A model generated the notes under the pieces. The model saw only the letters and a program-made list of their open reading frames with translations. It had not been told where the DNA came from and made no database searches. 64,000 nucleotides of DNA from an uncultured Eggerthellaceae bacterium (GTDB lineage: Bacteria > Actinomycetota > Coriobacteriia > Coriobacteriales > Eggerthellaceae): the NCBI GenBank assembly GCA_903789375.1, contig CAIFEB010000002.1, positions 1-64,000 of the forward strand, read 5' to 3'. Position numbers and translations under genes: made by a program. Numbering within the stretch: the stretch's first letter is position 1; each line of letters begins with the position of its first letter. Of the stretch, positions 51,904-60,105 are shown piece after piece.

Positions 51904-54330
51904 CTATGCCCTCTCCACTTCGACGAGCGTGTCGTTGAACGAAATCATGTAGCCCATTATTAGCTTGGAGTGACGCTCCAGCACATCGCTGTTCGACATG
52001 TACTGGAAGCAGCCTTCATCAACGTTCTTCTTCCAAGAGCCAGATGGCATGCGAACGCAGCCCGGCCGCACGGCTTCGTTGTGCAAGACCTTGGTCTTGA
52101 ACTCGCCGCGGTCGTTGACGATGCGAACCTCGTCACCGGAATTCAAACCACGTGCGTCCATGTCGATTTGATTCATCTCAATGAATGCGGACTCGAACTG
52201 ATTGTTCCAAGCGGAATCCCAGTACTGGTTGTGAATGCGGAACTTCGACTTGTACGTGGCGAAATAGAGCGGGTACTTCTTGCGCAGGGCGTTGTCTTCC
52301 CCAGCCTCCATCGGAGGCTCCCAAACGGGCAGCTGTTGGCCGTAGGGAAGCATGTTCTCAAAGTACAGCTCCAAACGCTGACTCGGCGTACCGAAACGGT
52401 CGACGTAACCACGGCGAATGGTCCCTTGGCAGGATTGAGCCTGTACGCCCTGATTCGCAACGAGCGATTCCAGTGTGATGCCTTCGATGGTCTCGTCCGG
52501 GGAAGTGTCAAGCATGGTACGAATGAGCTGCTCGAACGAATCGGGAACCGCATCTCCCATGCCCAGGCGCTGGGCGATATCGACCTGAATCTGGAAGTCC
52601 GACTTGCTGTCGAACAGCGGATCGATGCACTTCTCTCGGAGCGTGACATAGCCGCCGTACGCCTCAACGCCGTTGTAGTCCCCTTCGCTTTCGAAAACGG
52701 TAGCGGCGGGCAGAATGAGGTCCGCGTAATCGGTGTACGACGTGTAGTACATGTCGATTGCGCATACGAAATCGAGTCCGGACAGCCATTTCTCGGTCAT
52801 CTGGTAGTTCGCCGTACGGTTCATCGGAGAGTCGCCAGCGATGATGGCCATGTGGATGTTGTTTTCCTCGTATGGTAGACGGAAGAACTTCGTCTTCAGC
52901 GTCGCCGACTTCACACCCTCGGGGAATTTCCAAGAACCCAGGGTAGCTTGATATCCGTGGAAGCCATCGGCGAAGCAGCCCACGCTTGCGCCGGGCTTGC
53001 CAATCATGCCCGTGAGCGCGACAAGCGCCGCGAGCGTGTGCCCGCCAATGTCCGCGTTCGAGATTTTGTCGTTTCCGCCATAGCCCATAACCAGAGACGA
53101 AGCCCCGCTCGTAGCGTAATCAACCGCGATCTCCTCGAGCTTCTCAACGGGGATATGGGTGAGCTGAGAGGCCTTCTCGACGGGGAAGGAAGCAAGGTTC
53201 TCAACGAAAAGGTCAAATACCGTACGATAGGTCACGCCGTCGATGATACGCTCGCCCGACAACGCCGGATCGGAGGCCTGGTCATGTCGCACGAGCGAAT
53301 CGGTCGCCAAGTCCCACACCATCTCGTCGCCCGCGTCGGTCTTGCCCGCTGCCGGCTCTTCACCAGCACGCAGGCGCAGACCCGTCTGCGTATTGACGAG
53401 GAAGGGGAAGTCCGTGCGCTTCTTCATGAAGTCCTCGTCGTACAGCTTCTTGTCGACGATGACCGATGCCATCCCCAGATACAGCGCAGGATCCGTACCG
53501 GGCTGGATGGGAACCCATTCGTCAGCCTTAGCGGCAACCTGCGAATAATGAGGGTCAACTGCCACCAATCGAGCGCCCGCCTCTTGAGCGTCAAGCAGCA
53601 TCGAAGAGCGCGAAAGCACGCTATGAAACACGTTGTTGCCGACTAGAAGAATGTATTTGGAGTAGATGAGGTCACGCGGCTCGTTGGTGGGACGATTCCA
53701 GCCCGCACCGAGACCGGCGTATTCTCCCGGAGCGTCCGTGCACCCCTTGCTCGGCCCAAACGCAGGGTCGCGGCCATTGCCCATGCCCATGTCGATGCCC
53801 ACAGCGCCCTGCGTGCTTGCGCCAAGAACGGCCGGCAGCAGAGAGTAGTGGGGGCGGCATTCCGAGCTGCAGTGCATAAGCACCGCTTCGTGGCCGTACT
53901 TGTCCCACGTCTTCTTCAGGTTCTCGATAAGAAGATCGTAGGCCTCATCCCAAGAGATGGAGACGAATTGAGCCTCGCCACGTTCGCCGACGCGCTTCAT
54001 CGGCGTCTGAACGCGCTGGTCACTGTAGATATGCTGAATCTCCGATATGCCCTTGACGCACACGTGACGGTAAAACTTGTCCTGATAGGCGTCGTTCGGC
54101 TCGATGAGGCAGATGCGCCCTTCGCGCATTGTGCATTTCAACGAGCAGTGGCACCCGCAGTGGTCGCGATGGTACAGGTAGGCAACCTTCTCGTCGGGCT
54201 GCTCCCCCGCGGAGGCGCTCGAAAGCCATTCGCCGGCGTTGGTCATGCCACCGGCAAGTGCGCCAAGCGCTCCCACAGTGCCGACGCCTTTGAGGAATCC
54301 GCGCCGGGAAATCCCTTCAGTCCCTGACAT
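51904..54330 (-). CDS. Molybdopterin oxidoreductase catalytic subunit 2
   Basis: 808 aa. Twin-arginine signal SRRGFLKG (8-15). Cluster motif C58-x3-C62-x3-C66 plus C91 (HVCVKG), with an additional C60. It shares the inserted segment of subunit 1 (FPFLVNTQTGLRLR) and the C-terminal VRIVNDRGEFKTK barrel. It is more diverged from subunit 1 than the small subunits are from each other, especially in the active-site region GIDMGMGNGRDPAFGPSKG, suggesting a different substrate. The start at 54330 is preferred because GGGGAGGAAAGG precedes it; an upstream codon at 54345 would place this site inside the gene. Confidence 0.9.
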   Translation of the reverse strand: MSGTEGISRRGFLKGVGTVGALGALAGGMTNAGEWLSSASAGEQPDEKVAYLYHRDHCGCHCSLKCTMREGRICLIEPNDAYQDKFYRHVCVKGISEIQHIYSDQRVQTPMKRVGERGEAQFVSISWDEAYDLLIENLKKTWDKYGHEAVLMHCSSECRPHYSLLPAVLGASTQGAVGIDMGMGNGRDPAFGPSKGCTDAPGEYAGLGAGWNRPTNEPRDLIYSKYILLVGNNVFHSVLSRSSMLLDAQEAGARLVAVDPHYSQVAAKADEWVPIQPGTDPALYLGMASVIVDKKLYDEDFMKKRTDFPFLVNTQTGLRLRAGEEPAAGKTDAGDEMVWDLATDSLVRHDQASDPALSGERIIDGVTYRTVFDLFVENLASFPVEKASQLTHIPVEKLEEIAVDYATSGASSLVMGYGGNDKISNADIGGHTLAALVALTGMIGKPGASVGCFADGFHGYQATLGSWKFPEGVKSATLKTKFFRLPYEENNIHMAIIAGDSPMNRTANYQMTEKWLSGLDFVCAIDMYYTSYTDYADLILPAATVFESEGDYNGVEAYGGYVTLREKCIDPLFDSKSDFQIQVDIAQRLGMGDAVPDSFEQLIRTMLDTSPDETIEGITLESLVANQGVQAQSCQGTIRRGYVDRFGTPSQRLELYFENMLPYGQQLPVWEPPMEAGEDNALRKKYPLYFATYKSKFRIHNQYWDSAWNNQFESAFIEMNQIDMDARGLNSGDEVRIVNDRGEFKTKVLHNEAVRPGCVRMPSGSWKKNVDEGCFQYMSNSDVLERHSKLIMGYMISFNDTLVEVERA

Positions 54331-54471
54331 ACCTTTCCTCCCCAAGATACTTCAGGATATCCTCACCCCGGAAACCGCCTCGTCTTGGCCGTCGCCTTCG
54401 CGGTTCCGACTGGGTCGATATCGATGAGCAGATACTGATTCAGCCAAATCTCTGGTTCGGATGTTACCGAA

Positions 54472-54507
54472 TTGTCATAGGACATTCAATAGTTGTCATA
54501 GGACATT
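54472..54507. promoter_or_regulatory. Tandem candidate GntR operators upstream of catalytic subunit 2
   Basis: TTGTCATAGGACATT occurs twice (54472-54486 and 54493-54507), exactly 21 bp apart, so on the same helix face. The core TGTC-ATAG-GACA is an imperfect palindrome. The sites lie 142-177 bp upstream of the start codon in the A+T-rich 362 bp gap 54331-54692, which holds no gene. Confidence 0.7.
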
Positions 54508-54692
54508 TTTTGAGAAGAGTGTCACGGCTGGCTCAAGGAGCGATAAAGCCCGAGCGAGGCGCACCTGCCCGCAATCGTAGAATAGGAAGCAATTTTTAGG
54601 ATTATTACTCCTAAATTTAACCGCCCCCTGAGCATCGCGTTCGATTCCGTCCAGTGAAAGATCGAGATCTCGTTGCCGACGCCCTTGAAACG

Positions 54693-55745
54693 TTATTTCC
54701 CCTGCGCAGCGGGGGGTTTCTTGCCCGCCTTGTGTCCGAGCGCGTCAGCCATGCTGTCGGGCAGCACGTCGCCGAACCCTTCGCTGAAGCTCGAGGGCAC
54801 CACGACCGTGCCGCCCGTTTCGCGCACGCTCTCGTACAGCAGATGCATGGCGCGCAGGCGCAAGGCCGCGTCGTTGTCGTCGTAGTTCTGCCCCACCTCG
54901 TCGAGCATCTCGGAGATGTCCTGCTCGGCTTCCATCAGGATAATCCGCGCCTTCTTGCGCTGTTCGGCCTGGGCCTCGAGCGACATCACGTCCTGCAGCT
55001 CCTTGGGCAGCACGATGTTGCGCACTTCCACGGACAACACGCTGATGCCCCACGCATCGACCTTCTGCGTCAACGCGTCCTTGATTTCCCGGTCGAGCTG
55101 GTTGCGGCGTATCGCCACTTCGGCGGCGCTGCCCCGGCCGATGGCGTCGCGCAGCGCCGTTTGCGCGCTCATCTCTACGGCACGTGTGAAATCCCCGACT
55201 TCCGTGCACGCTTTCTCTGCGTCCCACACGACCCAGAACAGTACCGCGTCAACGTCGAGCGGGACCAGGTCGCTCGTCAGCGTCTCCTCCGCGCCGAACG
55301 TGGTCACCCGCACGCGGTCGTCGATGCGCATCGTGTTGGATTCGATGACGGGTATCGTGAAGAACATTCCCGGCCCCGCCACGCGGTCGAACTTGCCCAG
55401 CCGCAGCACGACGACGCGCTCCCATTCCTCGGCGATATGCACCGACATCGTGCATAGAGCTGCGACAATGAGCGCCAACACGACGCTGGTGAAATCGGCG
55501 GAATGAGCCCGCGCCATCCAGCACAGGCCCAAAACGATGCAGAACGATACCGCGAACACGATCGACGAGAACACGATGACCCCCGTGTTGGAGGCCCGCT
55601 CCCCTACGATTTCGGTCGAAACATCGGGCACGGTATCGAAGCTGCCGATCCGGCTTGCGGACGTCCCCCGTGAAGTATGGCGCGTGCCCATTCCACTGTT
55701 ATCCGCGTTGTCCACACGTTGCGCGCGCTTCGTCATGGTCATCAT
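54693..55745 (-). CDS. SPFH/band-7 (stomatin-like) membrane protein 2
   Basis: 350 aa, paralogue of 45131-46069. Two hydrophobic segments at about residues 55-100, then the band-7 domain (VVVLRLGKFDRVAGPGMFFTIP, DLVPLDVDAVLFWVV, VEVRNIVLPKELQDVMSLEAQAEQRKKAR) and a Lys-rich tail. The ATG overlaps the GntR stop by the ATGA arrangement, so the two are translationally coupled. Gene order in this cassette is NrfD-GntR-SPFH, versus NrfD-SPFH-GntR in block 1. Confidence 0.88.
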   Translation of the reverse strand: MMTMTKRAQRVDNADNSGMGTRHTSRGTSASRIGSFDTVPDVSTEIVGERASNTGVIVFSSIVFAVSFCIVLGLCWMARAHSADFTSVVLALIVAALCTMSVHIAEEWERVVVLRLGKFDRVAGPGMFFTIPVIESNTMRIDDRVRVTTFGAEETLTSDLVPLDVDAVLFWVVWDAEKACTEVGDFTRAVEMSAQTALRDAIGRGSAAEVAIRRNQLDREIKDALTQKVDAWGISVLSVEVRNIVLPKELQDVMSLEAQAEQRKKARIILMEAEQDISEMLDEVGQNYDDNDAALRLRAMHLLYESVRETGGTVVVPSSFSEGFGDVLPDSMADALGHKAGKKPPAAQGK

Positions 55746-56224
55746 GCTCCCGCCTGGTTGCCCTGGTCATCCGCCTTGCGGACTCTTCCGAAGTCGACGA
55801 TTGTGCCAGACTCCGGATGTTCCGCATAGCGCTTGTGCGATATTCGTCGGTTCATGGCAGTCTGGACCTCGTCAAGAGAAAGCCCGAGCCCCCGGCAGGC
55901 ATCGATGCAGTCGTCCATGATGCCGTCTACCTCTTCCACGGTGCTGCGTTCCATCGTCGGGGGAACGTCGCGCACGAACGCGCCGCGCCCCTGGGTGGAA
56001 ACGATGTAGCCGTCGCTCTTCAGGTTCAGGTAGGCCTTGTTCACCGTGTTGTAGTTGACCGAGATGTCCGAAGCGAGCGCCCGCACGGTCGGCAGCTGCT
56101 CGCCCGGCGCGTAGTACCCCGCGTCGATGAGGTGGGCGACCCGGTTGCGCAGCTGGACCCACAGGGGCACGTCGCTTTCCTGGTCGACTTTGAACTCGAA
56201 CGTCTTCGCTTTCTTCTTCGCCAT
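55742..56224 (-). CDS. YtrA-subfamily GntR transcription regulator 2
   Basis: 160 aa. Winged helix (LWVQLRNRVAHLIDAGYYAPGEQLP, then ISVNYNTVNKAYLNLKSDGYIVSTQGRGAFV) with a short helical tail containing DECIDACRGLGLSLDEVQTAM-like residues and an extra charged end. AAAGGCTGAGG precedes the ATG. It lies 12 bp after the NrfD-like gene. Probable binder of the TTGTCATAGGRCATT sites near its block. Confidence 0.9.
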   Translation of the reverse strand: MAKKKAKTFEFKVDQESDVPLWVQLRNRVAHLIDAGYYAPGEQLPTVRALASDISVNYNTVNKAYLNLKSDGYIVSTQGRGAFVRDVPPTMERSTVEEVDGIMDDCIDACRGLGLSLDEVQTAMNRRISHKRYAEHPESGTIVDFGRVRKADDQGNQAGA

Positions 56225-56236
56225 AACCTCAGCCTT

Positions 56237-57178
56237 TCACATCCAGACTTCCGGATGGGATCCCACCGCCACCACGCAGTAGCGCAAGGCGAAACCGCCG
56301 ACGAGCACGCTTATCGCCGAGACAAGCTCGACAGGCGCCAACCGCTTACGCGTCACGAACTCCGCCACTTCCAGAGCGAGGGGAACCACGAGCCCACACC
56401 CGATGAAGCCGAGCACGAACGGCCCCCGCAACCCGCCATGGATCAGCAGCCGGGCTCCTTCGCCCGCAACCGCATAGGAGTTTGAGAACGCGAAAACGAA
56501 AAACACCGCCACGACGAGGGTCTCGAGGACGATCACCACGACGTCAGCTGCGGATATCTGGCACATCGTGCGCAAAAACACGTCATGTGAACCGACGAAT
56601 CCCGAGATCAGCAGCACGAACGCGCACCCGCAGGAAAGGGCCGATGTGACGAACAGCACAGGCAGTGCGGGCGAATGCCACAGCGGCACCGCCTGAACGC
56701 TTGACAGAAGCAAGCCCGAGTAGAGTGCGACCGCAAACCCGGCTATCGCGGCTACTATCTCGAGCACGCATACGATTCGGTACCGCCAGTAGTTGAGAGA
56801 AAGACCCCACACGGCAGCCAGGGCAAGGCAGAGCAGCATGCACGCCGAGAGCGCGTACGCGCCGAAGGTGATGAACGTGGGCTGAGGGTAGAGGAACAGC
56901 AATACCGCGCGGTTGGAGACGCCGAGGTCCGCCACAAGAAACAGGCAGCCGAGCGCAAGGAGCACGAGCGCGCACGCGTACAGCGGACCGAAAAGCCTGC
57001 GATAAACAGGCGTTACATGAAGCACGCATCGATACGAGCGACCGTTCAGCGACCGCATTCCCGCCGTCACGGACTCACGCGGGGCCAGCAGCGCCAAAAC
57101 GGAAGTCACAAGGCACAGCCCGCCGCCCGAGCCGCCAAGGAAGAGATAGCACGCTATGTTCAATCCGAGCCCGGTCAA
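56237..57178 (-). CDS. Stand-alone NrfD-like membrane protein 2
   Basis: 313 aa with about eight or nine hydrophobic segments. The N-terminus CYLFLGGSGGGLCLVTSVLALL and end VGGFALRYCVVAVGSHPEVWM are NrfD family marks and match the block 1 protein at 46100-46987. The start is TTG at 57178, set by GGAGGG four bases upstream. It heads the NrfD-GntR-SPFH cassette, with a candidate operator 52 bp upstream. A role in sensing the quinone pool is inferred from context. Confidence 0.82.
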   Translation of the reverse strand: MTGLGLNIACYLFLGGSGGGLCLVTSVLALLAPRESVTAGMRSLNGRSYRCVLHVTPVYRRLFGPLYACALVLLALGCLFLVADLGVSNRAVLLFLYPQPTFITFGAYALSACMLLCLALAAVWGLSLNYWRYRIVCVLEIVAAIAGFAVALYSGLLLSSVQAVPLWHSPALPVLFVTSALSCGCAFVLLISGFVGSHDVFLRTMCQISAADVVVIVLETLVVAVFFVFAFSNSYAVAGEGARLLIHGGLRGPFVLGFIGCGLVVPLALEVAEFVTRKRLAPVELVSAISVLVGGFALRYCVVAVGSHPEVWM

Positions 57179-57229
57179 GCGTCCCTCCGCGTTGCGCCCG
57201 AGATTGGGCGTGGCAACTACCCGCTGAAA

Positions 57230-57244
57230 TTGTCATAGGGCATT
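57230..57244. promoter_or_regulatory. Candidate GntR operator upstream of stand-alone NrfD gene 2
   Basis: TTGTCATAGGGCATT differs by one base from the two sites at 54472-54507. It lies 52-66 bp upstream of the TTG start, matching the block 1 site at 47037-47053. Confidence 0.7.
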
Positions 57245-57506
57245 TTACCGCATAGCGCGGAAACGCGGAGCCTGGGCATGCTTCAACCGACGGTTCATGA
57301 TGAAGCGCACACCGACGATACCTCACGGGACTCGCCGGGTTATGCCCGAGCCGCTGCGAGAGGACCGTGGCTGAACCGAAGCTTTCGTAGCTAGTCGAAT
57401 CGAGGAGGATTTTCAAACGTTGCGTGGTTTATGCTCGAGCGTGTCAAACACAGCCGTGCCGAACGAAACAGAGCCGGCCCCCAGCAGAATCATCGAAAGG
57501 AAGACT

Positions 57507-58007
57507 ATGGATGCACTATTCAAGCGCGCGAGCGTGCGCCGTTTCACCAACGACGAGGTCGACGACCAGGCCATAGAGCAGCTGATGCGCGCGGCGATGG
57601 CAGCACCGTCCGCCGGCAACCAGCAACCGTGGGAGTTCTACGTCGTGCGCGATGCCAGCCTGAAGGAGCAGCTGGCGGCCGCATCGCCGTTCGCCAAGCC
57701 GGCAGCTGCCGCGCCCGTGGTCGTGGTTCCGTGCATGCGCACGGAGGGCGTGCGCTTCCCCGAGTGCGTCATGCAGGACATGAGCGCCGCAACGGAAAAT
57801 CTGCTGCTGGAAGTGGTCGAACAGGGGCTGGGCGCCGTATGGATGGCCGTGGCGCCGTTCGAAGACCGCCAGCGCAACGTAGCGCGCGCCCTTGGCCTTC
57901 CCGAGAACCTGCAAGCGTTTGCCCTGGTCGCCCTGGGACATCCCACTGCTACCGTGCAGGCCAAAGGCCCCGAGCGCTACGACGCCGCCCGCGTGCATAT
58001 GCGCTAG
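57507..58007 (+). CDS. Nitroreductase-family flavoprotein
   Basis: 166 aa FMN-dependent NAD(P)H oxidoreductase. FMN contacts appear in KRASVRRFTNDEVD (6-19), MAAPSAGNQQPWEFYVV (31-47) and the C-terminal GLGAVWMAVAPFEDR, LVALGHP. It is of the compact length for the family. The start at 57507 has AAAGGAAG upstream. Monocistronic, followed by strong inverted repeats. Confidence 0.92.
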   Translation: MDALFKRASVRRFTNDEVDDQAIEQLMRAAMAAPSAGNQQPWEFYVVRDASLKEQLAAASPFAKPAAAAPVVVVPCMRTEGVRFPECVMQDMSAATENLLLEVVEQGLGAVWMAVAPFEDRQRNVARALGLPENLQAFALVALGHPTATVQAKGPERYDAARVHMR

Positions 58008-58023
58008 ATCCCCGATTTCACTT

Positions 58024-58081
58024 GGGCGAACGGTCGTGCTGCGAGCGATGCGTTTTGCGGCTGTAGCACGACCGTTCGCCC
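58024..58081. terminator. Large hairpin after the nitroreductase gene
   Basis: A perfect 17 bp inverted repeat GGGCGAACGGTCGTGCT / AGCACGACCGTTCGCCC with a 24-base loop, starting 17 bp after the nitroreductase stop, between convergent genes. No T-run follows. Confidence 0.55.
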
Positions 58082-58091
58082 GGCAACGTGC

Positions 58092-58123
58092 AGGCTGGCC
58101 TCCCTTCGATTGGAGGCCAGCCT
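58092..58123. terminator. Second hairpin between convergent genes
   Basis: A perfect 12 bp stem AGGCTGGCCTCC / GGAGGCCAGCCT with an 8-base loop. Placed between the nitroreductase and ATPase genes, probably a bidirectional terminator although a T-run is lacking. Confidence 0.55.
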
Positions 58124-58189
58124 CATAGGTCACGGCTCAAGACAGATCGGCACAAAGCAAGTCGGCTGCCGCGCCCACCACCTTTTGGT

Positions 58190-59545
58190 CTACATCCACC
58201 GTTGCTCCAACTCGGGCCCCATCTGCTGCATCCAGCGCCTCAGCAAGAAACTGCAGAAACGAGGGAACGTATAGACGGCCCGATCCTCGCCGATGTTGGC
58301 CGCGGCCAGCTTGACGCCGAACTTCACGTCGGGGTACGCATCGCTTTCGATCAACCTGCGAAGCGATTTCGTCCTGCCGTTCTTCGCCTTCACCTCGACC
58401 GGCACAAGGCAGTTCGCCGTGCGGACGAAAAAGTCCTCTTCGACCTGCGAATCGGCGCTCCGGTAGTAGAACAGCGGATAGCCGCTCTTCACGAGCGCCT
58501 CGGCAACCGAGTTCTCGGCCAAAGCGCCCTTACACACGTCGAGGTTCCTGTTCGCACGCACGTCCTCTTGCACCTCGTCGTCGAACTGGGCCAGCAGCAG
58601 CCCGCTGTCCGCGAAGTAAATCTTGTACTTGTCCTCGTCGTAGTTGCCCTTCAGCGGAAGACCGCAGGTAGACAGGCAGTAGCACACGTTGACCATGCCG
58701 GCATCCTGCAGCCATTCGACGCAACCGCGGTACTCGCGAAAACGCGCGCCCTTCGCCACTTTTGAGATCTGGAACTTCTTGTTCTCCTTCGCGAGCTGAA
58801 CGGGAATGTGACGAAACACGTTGAGAATGCGCGCCTGGTCGATACCCTGCGCGTATTTGCGCACGTCTTCCTCGTAATCGAGCGCAAGCTGACGCTGCCG
58901 TTCGAGCGAACCCGAGAACGTGCCGGTCTCGACGAACGACCGAACGACCTCGGGCATTCCGCCCAAGATGGTGTAGTCGAGGAAGAGCTTTTGCAGGACC
59001 TGCATCTCGACTTCGCTGAACGGTTTCTGCTCGATCATATGGGCGAGCATGCTCCGGGGCAACTCGTCGCGCCCGGTCGCCCAAAGGAATTCCTCGAAAT
59101 CGAGGGAGTGCATGACCGCATCCGATTTATAGCCCACACTGTTGCTTTCGATCTTACGGTAGTTGATGCCAAGCATGGAACCGCTGCAGATCACGTCGTA
59201 GCGCCCGTCGATGGCAAAGAACTTGAGCGCCGTTGCGATCTCGGGAAAGTCTTGGAGCTCGTCGAAGAACAGAAGCGTCTTGCCCGGCTCAAACGAGAAC
59301 TGCGGGTTGATCATGCTCAGGTTGCGCACGATCGAATCGGCGCTATAGCCGTCTGCGATTATCGCCTTGTAGCGTGGCTCCTCGACGAAGTTCACTTCGA
59401 CGACGTGTGCGTAGTTTTGCCGAGCGAACCTCCGAATCGATTCCGTCTTCCCCACCTGGCGCGGCCCCTTGACGATGAGCGGCTTGCGCTGACCATCGGC
59501 CTTCCAGATGCGAAGCTGCTCGTCGATTTTTCTTCGAAGGTACAT
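58190..59545 (-). CDS. AAA_14/DUF4143 ATPase A
   Basis: 451 aa. Walker A GPRQVGKT (27-34), Walker B LLFFDELQDFPE (about 90-101), a sensor-like CSGSMLG (about 119-125), and a C-terminal DUF4143 region with IYFADSGLLLAQF, ENSVAEAL and the nuclease-like FYYRSADSQVEEDFFV...VPVEVKAKNGR pattern resembling a PD-(D/E)xK fold. These ATPases are common accessory genes with no settled function. GGGAG precedes the ATG. The upstream region holds a four-unit 32 bp phased array. Divergent from a second ATPase of the same class. Confidence 0.9.
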   Translation of the reverse strand: MYLRRKIDEQLRIWKADGQRKPLIVKGPRQVGKTESIRRFARQNYAHVVEVNFVEEPRYKAIIADGYSADSIVRNLSMINPQFSFEPGKTLLFFDELQDFPEIATALKFFAIDGRYDVICSGSMLGINYRKIESNSVGYKSDAVMHSLDFEEFLWATGRDELPRSMLAHMIEQKPFSEVEMQVLQKLFLDYTILGGMPEVVRSFVETGTFSGSLERQRQLALDYEEDVRKYAQGIDQARILNVFRHIPVQLAKENKKFQISKVAKGARFREYRGCVEWLQDAGMVNVCYCLSTCGLPLKGNYDEDKYKIYFADSGLLLAQFDDEVQEDVRANRNLDVCKGALAENSVAEALVKSGYPLFYYRSADSQVEEDFFVRTANCLVPVEVKAKNGRTKSLRRLIESDAYPDVKFGVKLAAANIGEDRAVYTFPRFCSFLLRRWMQQMGPELEQRWM

Positions 59546-59632
59546 GGCCGCCGCTCCCGCCCCGTGGTTTCGTTTCTGCGCGCGCCGATGACTTGCTGTT
59601 TCTGCAGCTCATCAGCATTATGCCTCTTGATT

Positions 59633-59738
59633 ATCACATTTTTTAGGGCAGAATCAGGCTTTCTATCACATTTTTCGGCGTGTTTTTAGCGCGTTCATCA
59701 CATTTTTTGTAGTGATTTCGGCGCATCTATCACATTTT
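59633..59738 (-). promoter_or_regulatory. Four-unit, exactly 32 bp phased array upstream of ATPase A
   Basis: ATCACATTTT starts at 59633, 59665, 59697 and 59729, each 32 bp apart, equal to three helical turns. The bases between cores are poorly conserved. The array lies 88-193 bp upstream of the ATPase A start. Confidence 0.75.
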
Positions 59739-59923
59739 CTGCGGTTCGCAAGAGCCTTCGGCCACATGTCTAGCGATTCTTCGGACGGTCCATCAGATGC
59801 TGCGCCACCATTCCGCCGACGAAACCCGCGGCATCGGAGCGGAGCAGCGCCGAGCGATTGATGTACCGAGACAGCCTCACGCCGCATCCAACTGCATCCA
59901 GCGCTATGCGTTGCCATATTAAA

Positions 59924-60006
59924 TTGCACTGCACCAGTGCAATTTTGCTTCAATATTGCACTGTTGCAGTGCGTTTACCATCTATAATTGCACTGTTATA
60001 GTGCAA
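59924..60006 (+). promoter_or_regulatory. Three-unit, exactly 32 bp phased palindrome array upstream of ATPase B
   Basis: Palindromes TTGCACTG-N3-CAGTGCAA or close variants start at 59924, 59956 and 59988, 32 bp apart. Units 1 and 3 match over about 25 of 32 bases including the spacer. The array ends 100 bp before the ATPase B start. With the other array it accounts for most of the 560 bp gap 59546-60105; an open frame across this gap is not credible as a gene. Confidence 0.8.
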
Positions 60007-60105
60007 TTTTGCTGCAAGATCGCCAAACGCAAGCATCCCGCGCGCGTGCGCGAGCGCAAAACCGATTGACCCGCATCAAGGCGAAGCCGCACAAGGAGGA
60101 CGCCC

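Noticed and set aside
42000-54330. Assigning a named substrate (for example catechol, polysulfide or arsenate) to the two paralogous molybdoenzymes
   Set aside because: Family membership is clear, but no active-site feature visible here separates these activities.
59666-59953. 95-codon minus-strand frame across the ATPase intergenic region
   Set aside because: It runs through the phased repeats, lacks a ribosome site and has no recognisable domain.
59633-60006. CRISPR-like regular spacing
   Set aside because: Only three or four units, cores of 10-19 bp, spacers partly similar in the second array, two different repeat sequences and no cas genes. Operator arrays fit better.
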